Below, piece by piece: positions 21,862 to 30,008 of a stretch of DNA of 38,953 bases. The position numbers were made by a program, and so were the translations under genes. The first letter of the stretch is position 1. Each line of letters opens with the position of its first letter. Source of the DNA: an uncultured Acetatifactor sp. (GTDB lineage: Bacteria; Bacillota; Clostridia; Lachnospirales; Lachnospiraceae); contig CANQNT010000033.1 of NCBI GenBank assembly GCA_947625255.1, positions 1 to 38,953 of the forward strand, given 5' to 3'. The notes beneath the pieces were generated by a model that saw only the letters and a program-made list of their open reading frames with translations, ran no database searches and had not been told where the DNA came from.

Positions 21862-24374
21862 TCTTTATCCTTCTTCCCTTTTCTTTTCTTCTTTTTCTCC
21901 GCAGCCTTTTCCGCGGCTTCCGCAGCCTCTTGCGCCTCTCTCTCCGCTTTCTCCTGATCGGCCCTGGCAATGGCCGCCTTGGCTTTCTCCTGCCGTTCCT
22001 TGTCCTGAAGAGATTCGATGTTGGCCAGAGCCTCCTTGGTTATGGCATCCGCCTTTTCCTTGGCGGATTTGGTCTTGCGGCCCGCGTTCTTAGCCCTGCG
22101 CACAATGGCGTTCTTACGGATTCTCTGCTCGATCACCTTTTCCAATTCCTCCTCGGTATAAGGAACGAACTGCAGGATGCTCAGGGACAACGGAGCCATC
22201 TTTACGGTAATGGACAATCTCTTGTCATCACACTCCTTATCCTCCGCCCTCTTGATTCTGGAATTCACATTGCCGGTTCCGCCATATTTTTCGTCATCCG
22301 TGTTGAAAATCTCTTTATACTTGCCCTCGTAAGGCACGCCCGTGGCAATCTCTTGCTCTACGCCGGCAAAATTCGCCACCACCAGCAAAGTGTCTTCCGG
22401 ATCGGTACCGTTTCTCAAATAGGACAAATAGCACTTGTCCGCGGCGATGCAGTTCACCCAACGGAAACCCTTGGAGGAATCATTCAGCTCATACAATGCC
22501 TTGTGGGTCCGATAAAGGTGATTCAGATCCTGCACCAGCCTTGCCACACCCGCATGCTCCGGCACGTCTAACAGATACCACTCTACTCTTCTGGTCTCGT
22601 TCCACTCATCGAACTCTCCCAGATCCTGTCCCATGAACAGCAGCTTCTTGCCGGGATGGGTCATCATGTAAGCGAAGCTCAAACGCAGATTGGCAAACTT
22701 CGCAGGGCGGTCCCCCGGCATCTTGCCGATCAACGTGGCCTTGCCATGCACCACCTCGTCATGAGAGAACACCAGCATGAACTTCTCACTGTAAGCGTAG
22801 ATCATGCTGAAGGTCAGTTCCCCGTGATGATGGCTTCTAAAGTAAGGATCATATTTAATATAACTCAAATAGTCGTTCATAAAGCCCATGTTCCATTTCA
22901 GGTCGAAGCCCAGGCCCCCTCTGTCCAGATCTCCCGTGATCATGGAAAAGGCCGTGCTTTCCTCCGCGATGGACAAGGCTCCAGGATTGCGCTTCTTCAT
23001 AATGGAATTCAGGTGTTTGATCATCTCGATGGCTTCGAGATTCTCATTACCGCCGTACATATTCGGAATCCACTGACCGTTCTGTCTGCCATAATCCAGA
23101 TACAGCATACTGGCCACCGCGTCCATACGAATGCCGTCCGCGTGGAACTTCTCCACCCAGAACAGCGCGTTGGCAATCAGGTAGTTTGACACTTCGGGCC
23201 GTCCGTAATTATAAATCAAAGTCCCCCAATGAGGATGAAAACCCTGTCTGGGATCCTTATGCTCATAGAGACAAGTCCCGTCAAAATTCGACAAACCGTA
23301 AGTATCTCTGGGAAAATGGGCCGGCACCCAGTCCAGAATCACGCCGATGCCCGCCTTATGCAGCTCGTTCACGAAATACATGAAGTCCTCAGGCTTACCG
23401 TAACGTGCCGTAGGCGCATAATATCCGATCACCTGATAGCCCCAGGAACCGTCATAAGGGTGCTCCATGACCGGCATCAGTTCCACATGGGTATAGCCCA
23501 TCTTTTTCACGTACTCAATCACCCTGGGCGCAATAGCGCGGTAATTGGCATAACAAGCGCCCTCCTCAGGTTCCACAAAGGAACCCAGATACATTTCGTA
23601 CACGCTGACAGGAACATTGCCCGTCTGGAACCCCACACGATTCCGGACAAACTCCTGATCCTCCCAGGGAAAATTACGCAGATCCGCAATCACGGATGCC
23701 GTATCGGGCCGCAGCTGAGCGGCATTTCCATAAGGATCCGATTTCAGATATACCAACCCGCCCGTCAGCTTCAGCTCGAACTTATAATTATCTCCAACCC
23801 TGGCGCCAGGAATAAAGATTTCGAAAATACCGGAATCCCACAATCTCCTCATCTGATGAATACGTCCATCCCAATGATTAAAGTCGCCCACCACGCTGAT
23901 ACGCATGGCATTAGGCGCCCAAACGGCGAAATACGTGCCGTCCTCCCCATCCAATGTACAGGGATGGGCTCCCAGCTTTTCATATATGGTATAATGAATC
24001 CCGTTTTTAAACTTCTCCGTATCCTCCGTGGTGATCAAGGGCTCATGCCGGTAAGGATCTCCGTCGGTCACCAGCTCCCCGCCGTCATACCGCACCGCGT
24101 AACGATAACGGGGCATCTTCCTGCATCCCAGCAAAACGGCGAAATAACCCGCCTCGTCCGCCATTTCCATCTCAACCTCGGAAGAAACCGCGTCTTCCTT
24201 GCCGTCCTCGAGAAGCTGAATCCTGACGGATTTCGCCTCCGGGAAAAAGGCCTGGACCAAAATCTGGTTCCCTGTCTTGTGAGGACCCAACAATTCATGA
24301 GGATGATCGCTCTCGGAATACACGATCGTCTCAATTTCCGGCCAGTTCATCAGTTTGTAAAGCTTGTCGGTCAT
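21858..24374 (-). CDS. glgB: 1,4-alpha-glucan branching enzyme with a charged C-terminal extension
   Basis: This GH13 enzyme makes alpha-1,6 branches in glycogen. It has 838 residues: an N1-like region (1-110), the CBM48 domain (GTYFAVWAPNAMRISVVGDFNHWDGR), the catalytic barrel and a C-terminal beta domain. Catalytic residues are the nucleophile Asp418 in DGIRMDAVASMLYLDYGR and Glu471 in IAEESTAF, spaced 53 apart as in E. coli GlgB; SHDEVVHGK carries the third acid. Residues 740-838 are an added, highly charged Lys/Glu/Ala helix ending KKKKRKGKKDKE. The start at 24374 sits behind AGGAGGG; an upstream in-frame ATG at 24416 lacks such a site. No other glycogen gene is nearby, and the gene runs into mscS by a four-base overlap. 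Confidence 0.94.
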   Translation of the reverse strand: MTDKLYKLMNWPEIETIVYSESDHPHELLGPHKTGNQILVQAFFPEAKSVRIQLLEDGKEDAVSSEVEMEMADEAGYFAVLLGCRKMPRYRYAVRYDGGELVTDGDPYRHEPLITTEDTEKFKNGIHYTIYEKLGAHPCTLDGEDGTYFAVWAPNAMRISVVGDFNHWDGRIHQMRRLWDSGIFEIFIPGARVGDNYKFELKLTGGLVYLKSDPYGNAAQLRPDTASVIADLRNFPWEDQEFVRNRVGFQTGNVPVSVYEMYLGSFVEPEEGACYANYRAIAPRVIEYVKKMGYTHVELMPVMEHPYDGSWGYQVIGYYAPTARYGKPEDFMYFVNELHKAGIGVILDWVPAHFPRDTYGLSNFDGTCLYEHKDPRQGFHPHWGTLIYNYGRPEVSNYLIANALFWVEKFHADGIRMDAVASMLYLDYGRQNGQWIPNMYGGNENLEAIEMIKHLNSIMKKRNPGALSIAEESTAFSMITGDLDRGGLGFDLKWNMGFMNDYLSYIKYDPYFRSHHHGELTFSMIYAYSEKFMLVFSHDEVVHGKATLIGKMPGDRPAKFANLRLSFAYMMTHPGKKLLFMGQDLGEFDEWNETRRVEWYLLDVPEHAGVARLVQDLNHLYRTHKALYELNDSSKGFRWVNCIAADKCYLSYLRNGTDPEDTLLVVANFAGVEQEIATGVPYEGKYKEIFNTDDEKYGGTGNVNSRIKRAEDKECDDKRLSITVKMAPLSLSILQFVPYTEEELEKVIEQRIRKNAIVRRAKNAGRKTKSAKEKADAITKEALANIESLQDKERQEKAKAAIARADQEKAEREAQEAAEAAEKAAEKKKKRKGKKDKE

Positions 24375-24487
24375 AATCCCTCCTGTCTGCGTGCGCGTCA
24401 CGCCTTTGCAATCCATATCATGCTATTATGATACCAAACCCGCATTTTTAATCCGGCATCAGAATAGATCACTCTTCCTTAAAAAGC

Positions 24488-25720
24488 TTATATCGCGTGT
24501 ATAAACAAACCACTGCGTAGCTTCGGCTCGAACCATGTGGATTTGGGCGGCATCAGCCTCCCGGCGTCCGCTACGGCGAACAATTCCTGAATGGACGTGG
24601 GATACATGGAAAATGCCACTTTCATATCCGTCCGCACCCTGCGCTCCAGCTCCTCCAGACCCCGAATACCTCCCACGAAATCAATCCTCTTATCCGTCTT
24701 AGGATCCCGAATCCCCAGCACCGGCTCCAGCAAATAGTTCTGAAGAATGGACACATCCAATCCGTCCACGACATCCTCGCTTAAGATCTCTTTCCTGGCG
24801 CGCAGCACATACCATTTTCCCTCCAGACACATTCCGAAACTGCCTTTCTCCCGTGGACGGTAAGGCGATACCGGAGCCTCTTCCACCTGAAAATCCCGGG
24901 AAATCCTCCTTAAAAACACTTCCTTTTCCAAGCCGTTCAAATCCTTTACCACACGATTATAATCCATGATCTGAAGTTCGTCCTCCGGAAACAGCACGGA
25001 AAGGAAATATTGGGATCCTTCTTTTCCCGTGGTATCTGTCCGTTCCTCCCGTCTCTTCAGGCCAACCTTGACCGCGGAAGCACATCGATGATGCCCGTCC
25101 GCGATATAGACCTCCTTCAAATCCGCAAAGGCCTCCCGCACGCGCCCGGTCCATTCCCTGTCCACGATCCACACCCGATGCCTGATCCCGTCCCCGGAAA
25201 CAAAATCATACACCGGTTCCTTTTCCATCGCCGCGTCCATCGCCTCCCGAAGTCTCTTATCAGAACGATATGCCAGGAAAATAGGACCCGTCTGGGCATT
25301 ACAGGTATCCACATGGTTGATCCGGTCCTGCTCCTTGTCCGCCCTGGTATTCTCATGCTTCTTAATCACATTATTCAAATAGTCGTCAATGGATGCACAA
25401 GCCACGATACCAGTCTGCCTGCGTCCGTCCATGATCTCCTGATAAAGATAATAGCTTGCTTCTTTCTCCTGGACGAACCATCCATCTTCAATCTCCTGCC
25501 ACAAAAGCTCTTTTGCCTTAGCATAAACCTCCGGGGCATAAGTGTCCGTTTCCGGCCCGAACCAGGTTTCCGCCCGATCGATTCCAAGGAACGACTGCGG
25601 ATTGGCTTTCACCACTTCTGTCGCTTCCTTTCTGTTATACACATCATAGGGCAGGGCCGCGATCTTGTCCTCCATTCCCTTTCTGGGCCGATAGGCGCGA
25701 AACGGTCTGATATCTGCCAT
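24488..25720 (-). CDS. DUF1015 domain protein (COG4198)
   Basis: A 410-residue soluble protein spanning the whole DUF1015 family. It opens ADIRPFRAYRPRKGMEDKIAALPYDVYNRKEA, typical of the family start. Further conserved stretches are FLGIDRAETWF, HENTRADKEQDRINHVDTCNAQTGPIFLAY, and the likely active-site motif YIADGHHRCASAV. LDVSILQNYLLEPVLGI and VAFSMYPTSIQELFAVADAGRLMPPKSTWFEPKLRSGLFIHAI close the protein. The start is 25720 with AGAGG seven bases away; a frame ten codons longer is rejected. The reaction is not established to my knowledge. DUF1015 genes often sit with serA and serC; here they are on the same strand but separated by a small gene on the other strand. Confidence 0.88.
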   Translation of the reverse strand: MADIRPFRAYRPRKGMEDKIAALPYDVYNRKEATEVVKANPQSFLGIDRAETWFGPETDTYAPEVYAKAKELLWQEIEDGWFVQEKEASYYLYQEIMDGRRQTGIVACASIDDYLNNVIKKHENTRADKEQDRINHVDTCNAQTGPIFLAYRSDKRLREAMDAAMEKEPVYDFVSGDGIRHRVWIVDREWTGRVREAFADLKEVYIADGHHRCASAVKVGLKRREERTDTTGKEGSQYFLSVLFPEDELQIMDYNRVVKDLNGLEKEVFLRRISRDFQVEEAPVSPYRPREKGSFGMCLEGKWYVLRARKEILSEDVVDGLDVSILQNYLLEPVLGIRDPKTDKRIDFVGGIRGLEELERRVRTDMKVAFSMYPTSIQELFAVADAGRLMPPKSTWFEPKLRSGLFIHAI

Positions 25721-25842
25721 ACCTCCACCTCTTTCCATAAAATTTATCATCTTTTATCTATTTTAACAAAAATTGCTATACAACTCAAGCTTTTGATGAT
25801 AAAATGTATAAAAAAGTTGGAGTCGAAGGAGAGAGAACTGAC

Positions 25843-26121
25843 ATGACAGAGGAAAACAGACAGATACTCAACCAGATCAACGCTTACGCTGAAAAAGTAA
25901 TGGGAGACATTGATCCGCAGAAAGTGCCGGTCTCCACACAGTTGGAAAAGCTCCGTCCCATCATGGAAAAACTGGCCGCCCAGCGGAATATGAGCCTGGA
26001 GGATTTCTTCATTTTATATATGGACCTTCAGAGTGAAGCCTCCTGCCAAAGCGAAGCCAAGCTGCGGGAAGAGCTGCAGGACTTAAACGAAGGCGAGGGA
26101 ATGCCATTGCTTTACCGCTAA
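25843..26121 (+). CDS. unrecognised 92-residue acidic helical protein
   Basis: The family is not recognised. The protein is fully soluble and mostly helical by composition (TEENRQILNQINAYAEKVMGDID; STQLEKLRPIMEKLAAQRNMSLEDFFILYMDLQSEA; CQSEAKLREELQDLNEGEG). It is acidic, with a single Cys. AAGGAG about 11 bases upstream supports the ATG at 25843 over the in-frame ATG at 25804. A TTGCTA box at 25774 is a candidate -35. It is the only + strand gene between DUF1015 and serA, divergent from the first and convergent with the second, and ends at a strong bidirectional terminator. Its placement suggests an insertion into an ancestral serC-serA-DUF1015 unit; function unknown. Confidence 0.7.
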   Translation: MTEENRQILNQINAYAEKVMGDIDPQKVPVSTQLEKLRPIMEKLAAQRNMSLEDFFILYMDLQSEASCQSEAKLREELQDLNEGEGMPLLYR

Positions 26122-26140
26122 AGAAAAGTCCTAAACCAAA

Positions 26141-26180
26141 GAGCCCCGTCCGGATGAACCATCCCGGGCGGGGTTCTTTT
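26141..26180. terminator. bidirectional terminator between the 92-residue gene and serA
   Basis: GAGCCCCGTCCGG (26141-26153) pairs with CCCGGGCGGGGTTC (26163-26176) with two wobble or mismatch positions. TTCTTTTC follows on the plus strand and CTTTGG on the minus. It separates two convergent genes. Confidence 0.85.
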
Positions 26181-26199
26181 CTGATAATTTTATATTCTC

Positions 26200-27366
26200 T
26201 TATGCCTTCACGATCCGCACCCTGAGCACGCCGTCTATGGCTGAGAGTTCCCGCACCATCTCCTGGGTGGGCGCGGCGTCCACGTCCAGCATGGTGTAAG
26301 CAAATTCCCCCCGGGACTTGTTGGTCATGTCGCTGATATTAATCCCGTTCTTGCCGAAATACGCGGTGTATTGGGTAATCATATTTGCAATATTCTTGTG
26401 GAAAATCGCGATTCTTCCCGCCTTGGTACAAACGCCCATATCGCAGTTGGGATAATTGACGCTGTTGATGATATTTCCGTTTTCCAGATAATTCATTATC
26501 TGCCTGACTGCCATCTTGGCACAATTGTCCTCAGACTCCTCCGTGCTGGCTCCCAGGTGGGGAATCACGATACAGCCTTCCGCTCCGGCCGTGGTGGGAT
26601 TGGGGAAATCCGAAACATAACGGCGAATCTTGCCGGCAGCGATTCCTTTCAGCACATCCTCTTCTTTGACCAAAAGATCTCTTGCGAAATTCAAAAGCAC
26701 CACGCCGTCCTTCATCCTGGAAATGGCGTTTTCATCGATCATGCCCCTGGTGGAATCCAGAAGCGGCACATGAATGGTGATGTAGTCACAGTTCGCGTAA
26801 ATATCCTCCACGTTCAAAACATGCCTTACGTCGCGGCTCAGGCTCCAGGCCGCGTCAATGGACAAATAAGGATCATATCCATAGACCTCCATGCCAAACT
26901 GTTCCGCCAAATTGGCGACCTTGGCGCCGATGGCTCCCAGACCGATGACACCCAATTTCTTCCCCTCCAGCTCAGTACCGGCAAATTTCTTCTTCTCTTT
27001 TTCCGCGGCTTTGGCGATGTTCGGATCCGCGGCATCGGACTTCACCCATTCAATACCGCCCACAACGTCACGGGCCGCCAGAAGCATACCCGCGAATACC
27101 AGCTCCTTGACGCCATTGGCATTGGCTCCGGGGGTGTTGAATACTACGATGCCTTTTTCCGCGCAGCGGTCCAACGGAATGTTATTCACTCCCGCTCCCG
27201 CTCTTGCCACTGCCAGAAGCTTCTCCGGCAGCTCCATCTCGTGCATGGAAGCGCTGCGCACCAAGATTCCGTCCGCCTCGTCGACCAGGTCGGTCAATTC
27301 ATAATTCCCGGTCAATTTACTCAGACCCACTTTGGAAATGGGATTCAGACAATGTACTTGAAACAT
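26200..27366 (-). CDS. serA: D-3-phosphoglycerate dehydrogenase with ACT domain
   Basis: This enzyme catalyses the first step of serine synthesis, oxidising 3-phosphoglycerate to 3-phosphohydroxypyruvate with NAD. It has 388 residues. The substrate-binding N-domain contains ARAGAGVNNIPLD; the NAD fold has GVIGLGAIGAKVANLA near residue 140; the catalytic region includes NFARDLLVKEED and IPHLGASTEESEDNC. Residues 318-388 form a C-terminal ACT domain (ANMITQYTAYFGKNGINISDMTN... YTMLDVD), the usual site of serine feedback. It is the short form without the intervening domain. It starts 13 bases after serC, with GAGAGGAGAT upstream, so serC-serA is one operon. Confidence 0.95.
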   Translation of the reverse strand: MFQVHCLNPISKVGLSKLTGNYELTDLVDEADGILVRSASMHEMELPEKLLAVARAGAGVNNIPLDRCAEKGIVVFNTPGANANGVKELVFAGMLLAARDVVGGIEWVKSDAADPNIAKAAEKEKKKFAGTELEGKKLGVIGLGAIGAKVANLAEQFGMEVYGYDPYLSIDAAWSLSRDVRHVLNVEDIYANCDYITIHVPLLDSTRGMIDENAISRMKDGVVLLNFARDLLVKEEDVLKGIAAGKIRRYVSDFPNPTTAGAEGCIVIPHLGASTEESEDNCAKMAVRQIMNYLENGNIINSVNYPNCDMGVCTKAGRIAIFHKNIANMITQYTAYFGKNGINISDMTNKSRGEFAYTMLDVDAAPTQEMVRELSAIDGVLRVRIVKA

Positions 27367-27379
27367 GATTGATCTCCTC

Positions 27380-28462
27380 TCACAGATTCTCTTCTTCGAA
27401 TTTCTTCATAAAGGCCACCAGCTTCTCCACGCCTTCGACAGGCATGGCGTTATAAATGCTGGCACGCATACCTCCTACGCTGCGGTGCCCTTTCAGATTC
27501 TCAAAGCCCGCGGCCTGGGCCTCCTTGACAAACCTGGCATCCAGTTCGGTATTTCCCGTAACGAAAGGAACATTCATCAGGGAACGATCCTCCTTGCGCA
27601 CCGTGCCATGGAACAGCTTGCTTTCATCCAGGTAATCATAAAGCACTTTGGCCTTTTTCTCATTATAAACCTTCATGGCCTCCAGGCCGCCCCGCTTTTT
27701 CAGCCATTGAAAAACCTTGCCGCAAATATAAATACCATAAGCAGGCGGCGTGTTGTACAGAGAATCATGATCCGCGTGTATCTTATATTTCAACATGGTA
27801 GGCGTTCCGGGAAGCACATCCTCCGTGATCAGGTCCTCTCTGATGATGACGATGACCACACCGGCAGGTCCAATGTTTTTCTGCACACCGCCATAGATCA
27901 GACCATACTTTGTCACGTCCACCGGCTCTGACAGGAAACAGCTGGACACGTCGGAAACCAGCGTCTTTCCCTTGGTATTGGGCAGGGTCTTAAACTTTGT
28001 GCCATAGATGGTGTTATTCTCACAGATATAGACATAGTCCGCGTCCTGGCTGATGGGCAGGTCAGAGCAATCCGGAATATAAGAAAAGGTCTTGTCCTCG
28101 GAAGAAGCGATTTTGTTGGCCTTGCCATAAATACAGGCTTCCTGATAAGCCTTTTTTGCCCATTGACCGGTTACAATGTAATCCGCCACACGATTCTTCA
28201 TCAGATTCATGGGAATCATGGCGAACTGCTGGCTGGCGCCGCCCTGCAAAAACAGAACCTTGTAATTGTCGGGGATATTCATCAGATCTCTCAGATCCTG
28301 CTCCGCTTCCTTGATGATCCCTTCAAAGGCCTTAGAACGATGGCTCATCTCCATGACGGACATTCCCGTCCCCCGATAATCCAACATTTCCTCCGCCGCT
28401 TCCCGCAGCACCTCTTCCGGCAGCACCGCCGGTCCCGCCGAAAAATTATACACTCTTGACAT
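27380..28462 (-). CDS. serC: phosphoserine aminotransferase
   Basis: This is a PLP enzyme of 360 residues that transaminates 3-phosphohydroxypyruvate with glutamate to phosphoserine. It opens VYNFSAGPAVLPEEVLREA, the family start. The motif MEMSHRSKAFEGII and the phosphate/PLP contact LQGGASQQFAM follow. Lys195 in GGVQKNIGPAGV is the PLP Schiff-base residue. The protein ends HRSVGGMRASIYNAMPVEGVEKLVAFMKKFEEENL. AAGGAGG precedes the ATG. It leads the serC-serA pair. The 133-base gap upstream shows no T-box and no convincing promoter, so transcription may partly come from the transpeptidase gene upstream. Confidence 0.96.
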   Translation of the reverse strand: MSRVYNFSAGPAVLPEEVLREAAEEMLDYRGTGMSVMEMSHRSKAFEGIIKEAEQDLRDLMNIPDNYKVLFLQGGASQQFAMIPMNLMKNRVADYIVTGQWAKKAYQEACIYGKANKIASSEDKTFSYIPDCSDLPISQDADYVYICENNTIYGTKFKTLPNTKGKTLVSDVSSCFLSEPVDVTKYGLIYGGVQKNIGPAGVVIVIIREDLITEDVLPGTPTMLKYKIHADHDSLYNTPPAYGIYICGKVFQWLKKRGGLEAMKVYNEKKAKVLYDYLDESKLFHGTVRKEDRSLMNVPFVTGNTELDARFVKEAQAAGFENLKGHRSVGGMRASIYNAMPVEGVEKLVAFMKKFEEENL

Positions 28463-28595
28463 CTTTTAAGATCCTCCTTGTTTTCATCTTACCGGAATAA
28501 AGCCTATCCGGCGCTCTGCCATACCCTTGGCAGCGGATGCCGCGCCGCGCGCCACCCCTGAAACAATGGTTTTACGCTGCGCGCCAACCTAAAAG

Positions 28596-30008
28596 CTAAT
28601 AAAATATCACTACAGGCGTGCCGATTTCGGCAAGCTCGTACAGCTTTGTCATTTTTTCCGTCGGCGTGTTGATACATCCATGGGAACCGGATTTTTTATA
28701 AATTTCTCCTCCGAATTCCTTGCGCCAGTTGGCGTCATGAATTCCCACGCCCTTATATACGGGCATCCAGTATTTCACGTAAGAAGCGTAGCCCGGGCCC
28801 CGCAGAACGCGGTTACGCTGCTTGGCATAGACGTAATACACGCCTTCCGGCGTCCCCATACGTCTGCCGGTATTGCCCGTGACCACATCCGTGTCTATCA
28901 CACATTCCCCATCGCTGTAATAATACAGCTTCTGCTCCGTCATATCGATTTCGATATAGGTATCCCCGATATCATTCAATCCCCTATGATATGCGGTGCG
29001 CAGATAGACGGGAGTTCGTATGTCGCGGACAGATGTCCGCCCGGAGCCGGCAAAACGCAATAAAATATCTGACAGGTACTCCGCCTCCGCTCTGAGATCC
29101 AACTCCGTTCCGTACTTCCCGGCGGGAACCGTGACCAGATCACCTCTGGTGGATGCAAAGACGCGTTCCTTGCCATACGTATTATAGGCGCCCAACATCT
29201 CCGTGAGAAACGCATCCACCCGCGTCAGATCCACGGCCAACTGGCCATTCGCATCGCAAAAAGGAATTCCCTGATCGCCCTGCTTCAAAAAGCCCCCTAA
29301 CTCCACGGCCCCCAGGACAATCTGTTCGTCGCCCATGTCATATGTAATACGACAGTCCTGAAAAATCTTGATTTTTTTCCATAATTCCAAAAGCGCTTCC
29401 TGCTCTTGTGTATAGGGCAGATCGGTATAAAGATCATTCGCTGTCAGGTCCAAATGAGTATTTCCCTCTCGTACGCTTTGCTCAAACAAGGCAAAGGCAC
29501 GTTCCACGTCCAGCCGGTTCCTGGTGGTGTCCTCCAGCTGATATCCTTCTTCGGTCCAGAATAGACGTACTTCCTTGGGACGCGTTTCCTCCTCTTTCAC
29601 AAAGGAAAGAGAATCCCATTTCTCCCTCAGTCGTTCCTCATCGATTTTAATCTGGGGACTCAATTTACGGTTTTGGGAACCGAACAAGTTCTCCACCCAC
29701 AGATAGGAATTTTGTTCCTGCAGAAAATGCTGCAGCGGCGCATAATAATCCATGCGCACACCGCACTCTGTCAGTTCCACCCGCTCTGCGGCAGTGCCGT
29801 TTGTGACCGTAATGACCAAAGCTTCCGTATCGGACAGAAGCTCCTCGTTGACCTCTTCCAGGGTCTTGCCGGTACAATAGACACCGTTGACCCAAGTATT
29901 CAGACTGAAACCCTCCTGGTAATAAAAGGCCAACGTGAAATAAACGATTACCAGAAGAAGAATCAGGATCTGCGCCGCCAAAAGTATTTTACGCGCTTTC
30001 CGTTTCAT
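28596..30008 (-). CDS. membrane-anchored L,D-transpeptidase (YkuD) with peptidoglycan-binding domain
   Basis: This is a 470-residue cell-wall enzyme. Residues 1-6 are basic and 8-30 form a single membrane anchor (ILLAAQILILLLVIVYFTLAFYY) with the rest outside. Two repeats of the family found ahead of YkuD domains (PF12229-like) follow: NTWVNGVYCTGKTLEEVNEEL and the region around TRVDAFLTEMLGAYNTYGKERVF. The YkuD domain covers about 340-470: DTYIEIDMTEQKLYYYSDGE, GIHDANWRKEF and the catalytic SGSHGCINTP with Cys445. Such enzymes make 3-3 crosslinks or attach proteins to peptidoglycan. The stop of ilvB overlaps its ATG (TAATG), so it is translationally coupled to a branched-chain amino acid gene. 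Confidence 0.9.
   Translation of the reverse strand: MKRKARKILLAAQILILLLVIVYFTLAFYYQEGFSLNTWVNGVYCTGKTLEEVNEELLSDTEALVITVTNGTAAERVELTECGVRMDYYAPLQHFLQEQNSYLWVENLFGSQNRKLSPQIKIDEERLREKWDSLSFVKEEETRPKEVRLFWTEEGYQLEDTTRNRLDVERAFALFEQSVREGNTHLDLTANDLYTDLPYTQEQEALLELWKKIKIFQDCRITYDMGDEQIVLGAVELGGFLKQGDQGIPFCDANGQLAVDLTRVDAFLTEMLGAYNTYGKERVFASTRGDLVTVPAGKYGTELDLRAEAEYLSDILLRFAGSGRTSVRDIRTPVYLRTAYHRGLNDIGDTYIEIDMTEQKLYYYSDGECVIDTDVVTGNTGRRMGTPEGVYYVYAKQRNRVLRGPGYASYVKYWMPVYKGVGIHDANWRKEFGGEIYKKSGSHGCINTPTEKMTKLYELAEIGTPVVIFY

Noticed and set aside
23229..24431. 400-codon plus-strand frame
   Set aside because: It is antisense to glgB, which has intact catalytic residues; a His/Ile/Arg-rich shadow translation.
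28463..28595. T-box or serine-responsive leader upstream of serC
   Set aside because: No T-box sequence, anti-terminator or long leader was found in the 133-base gap; the same was true upstream of argH, aroC and leuB.
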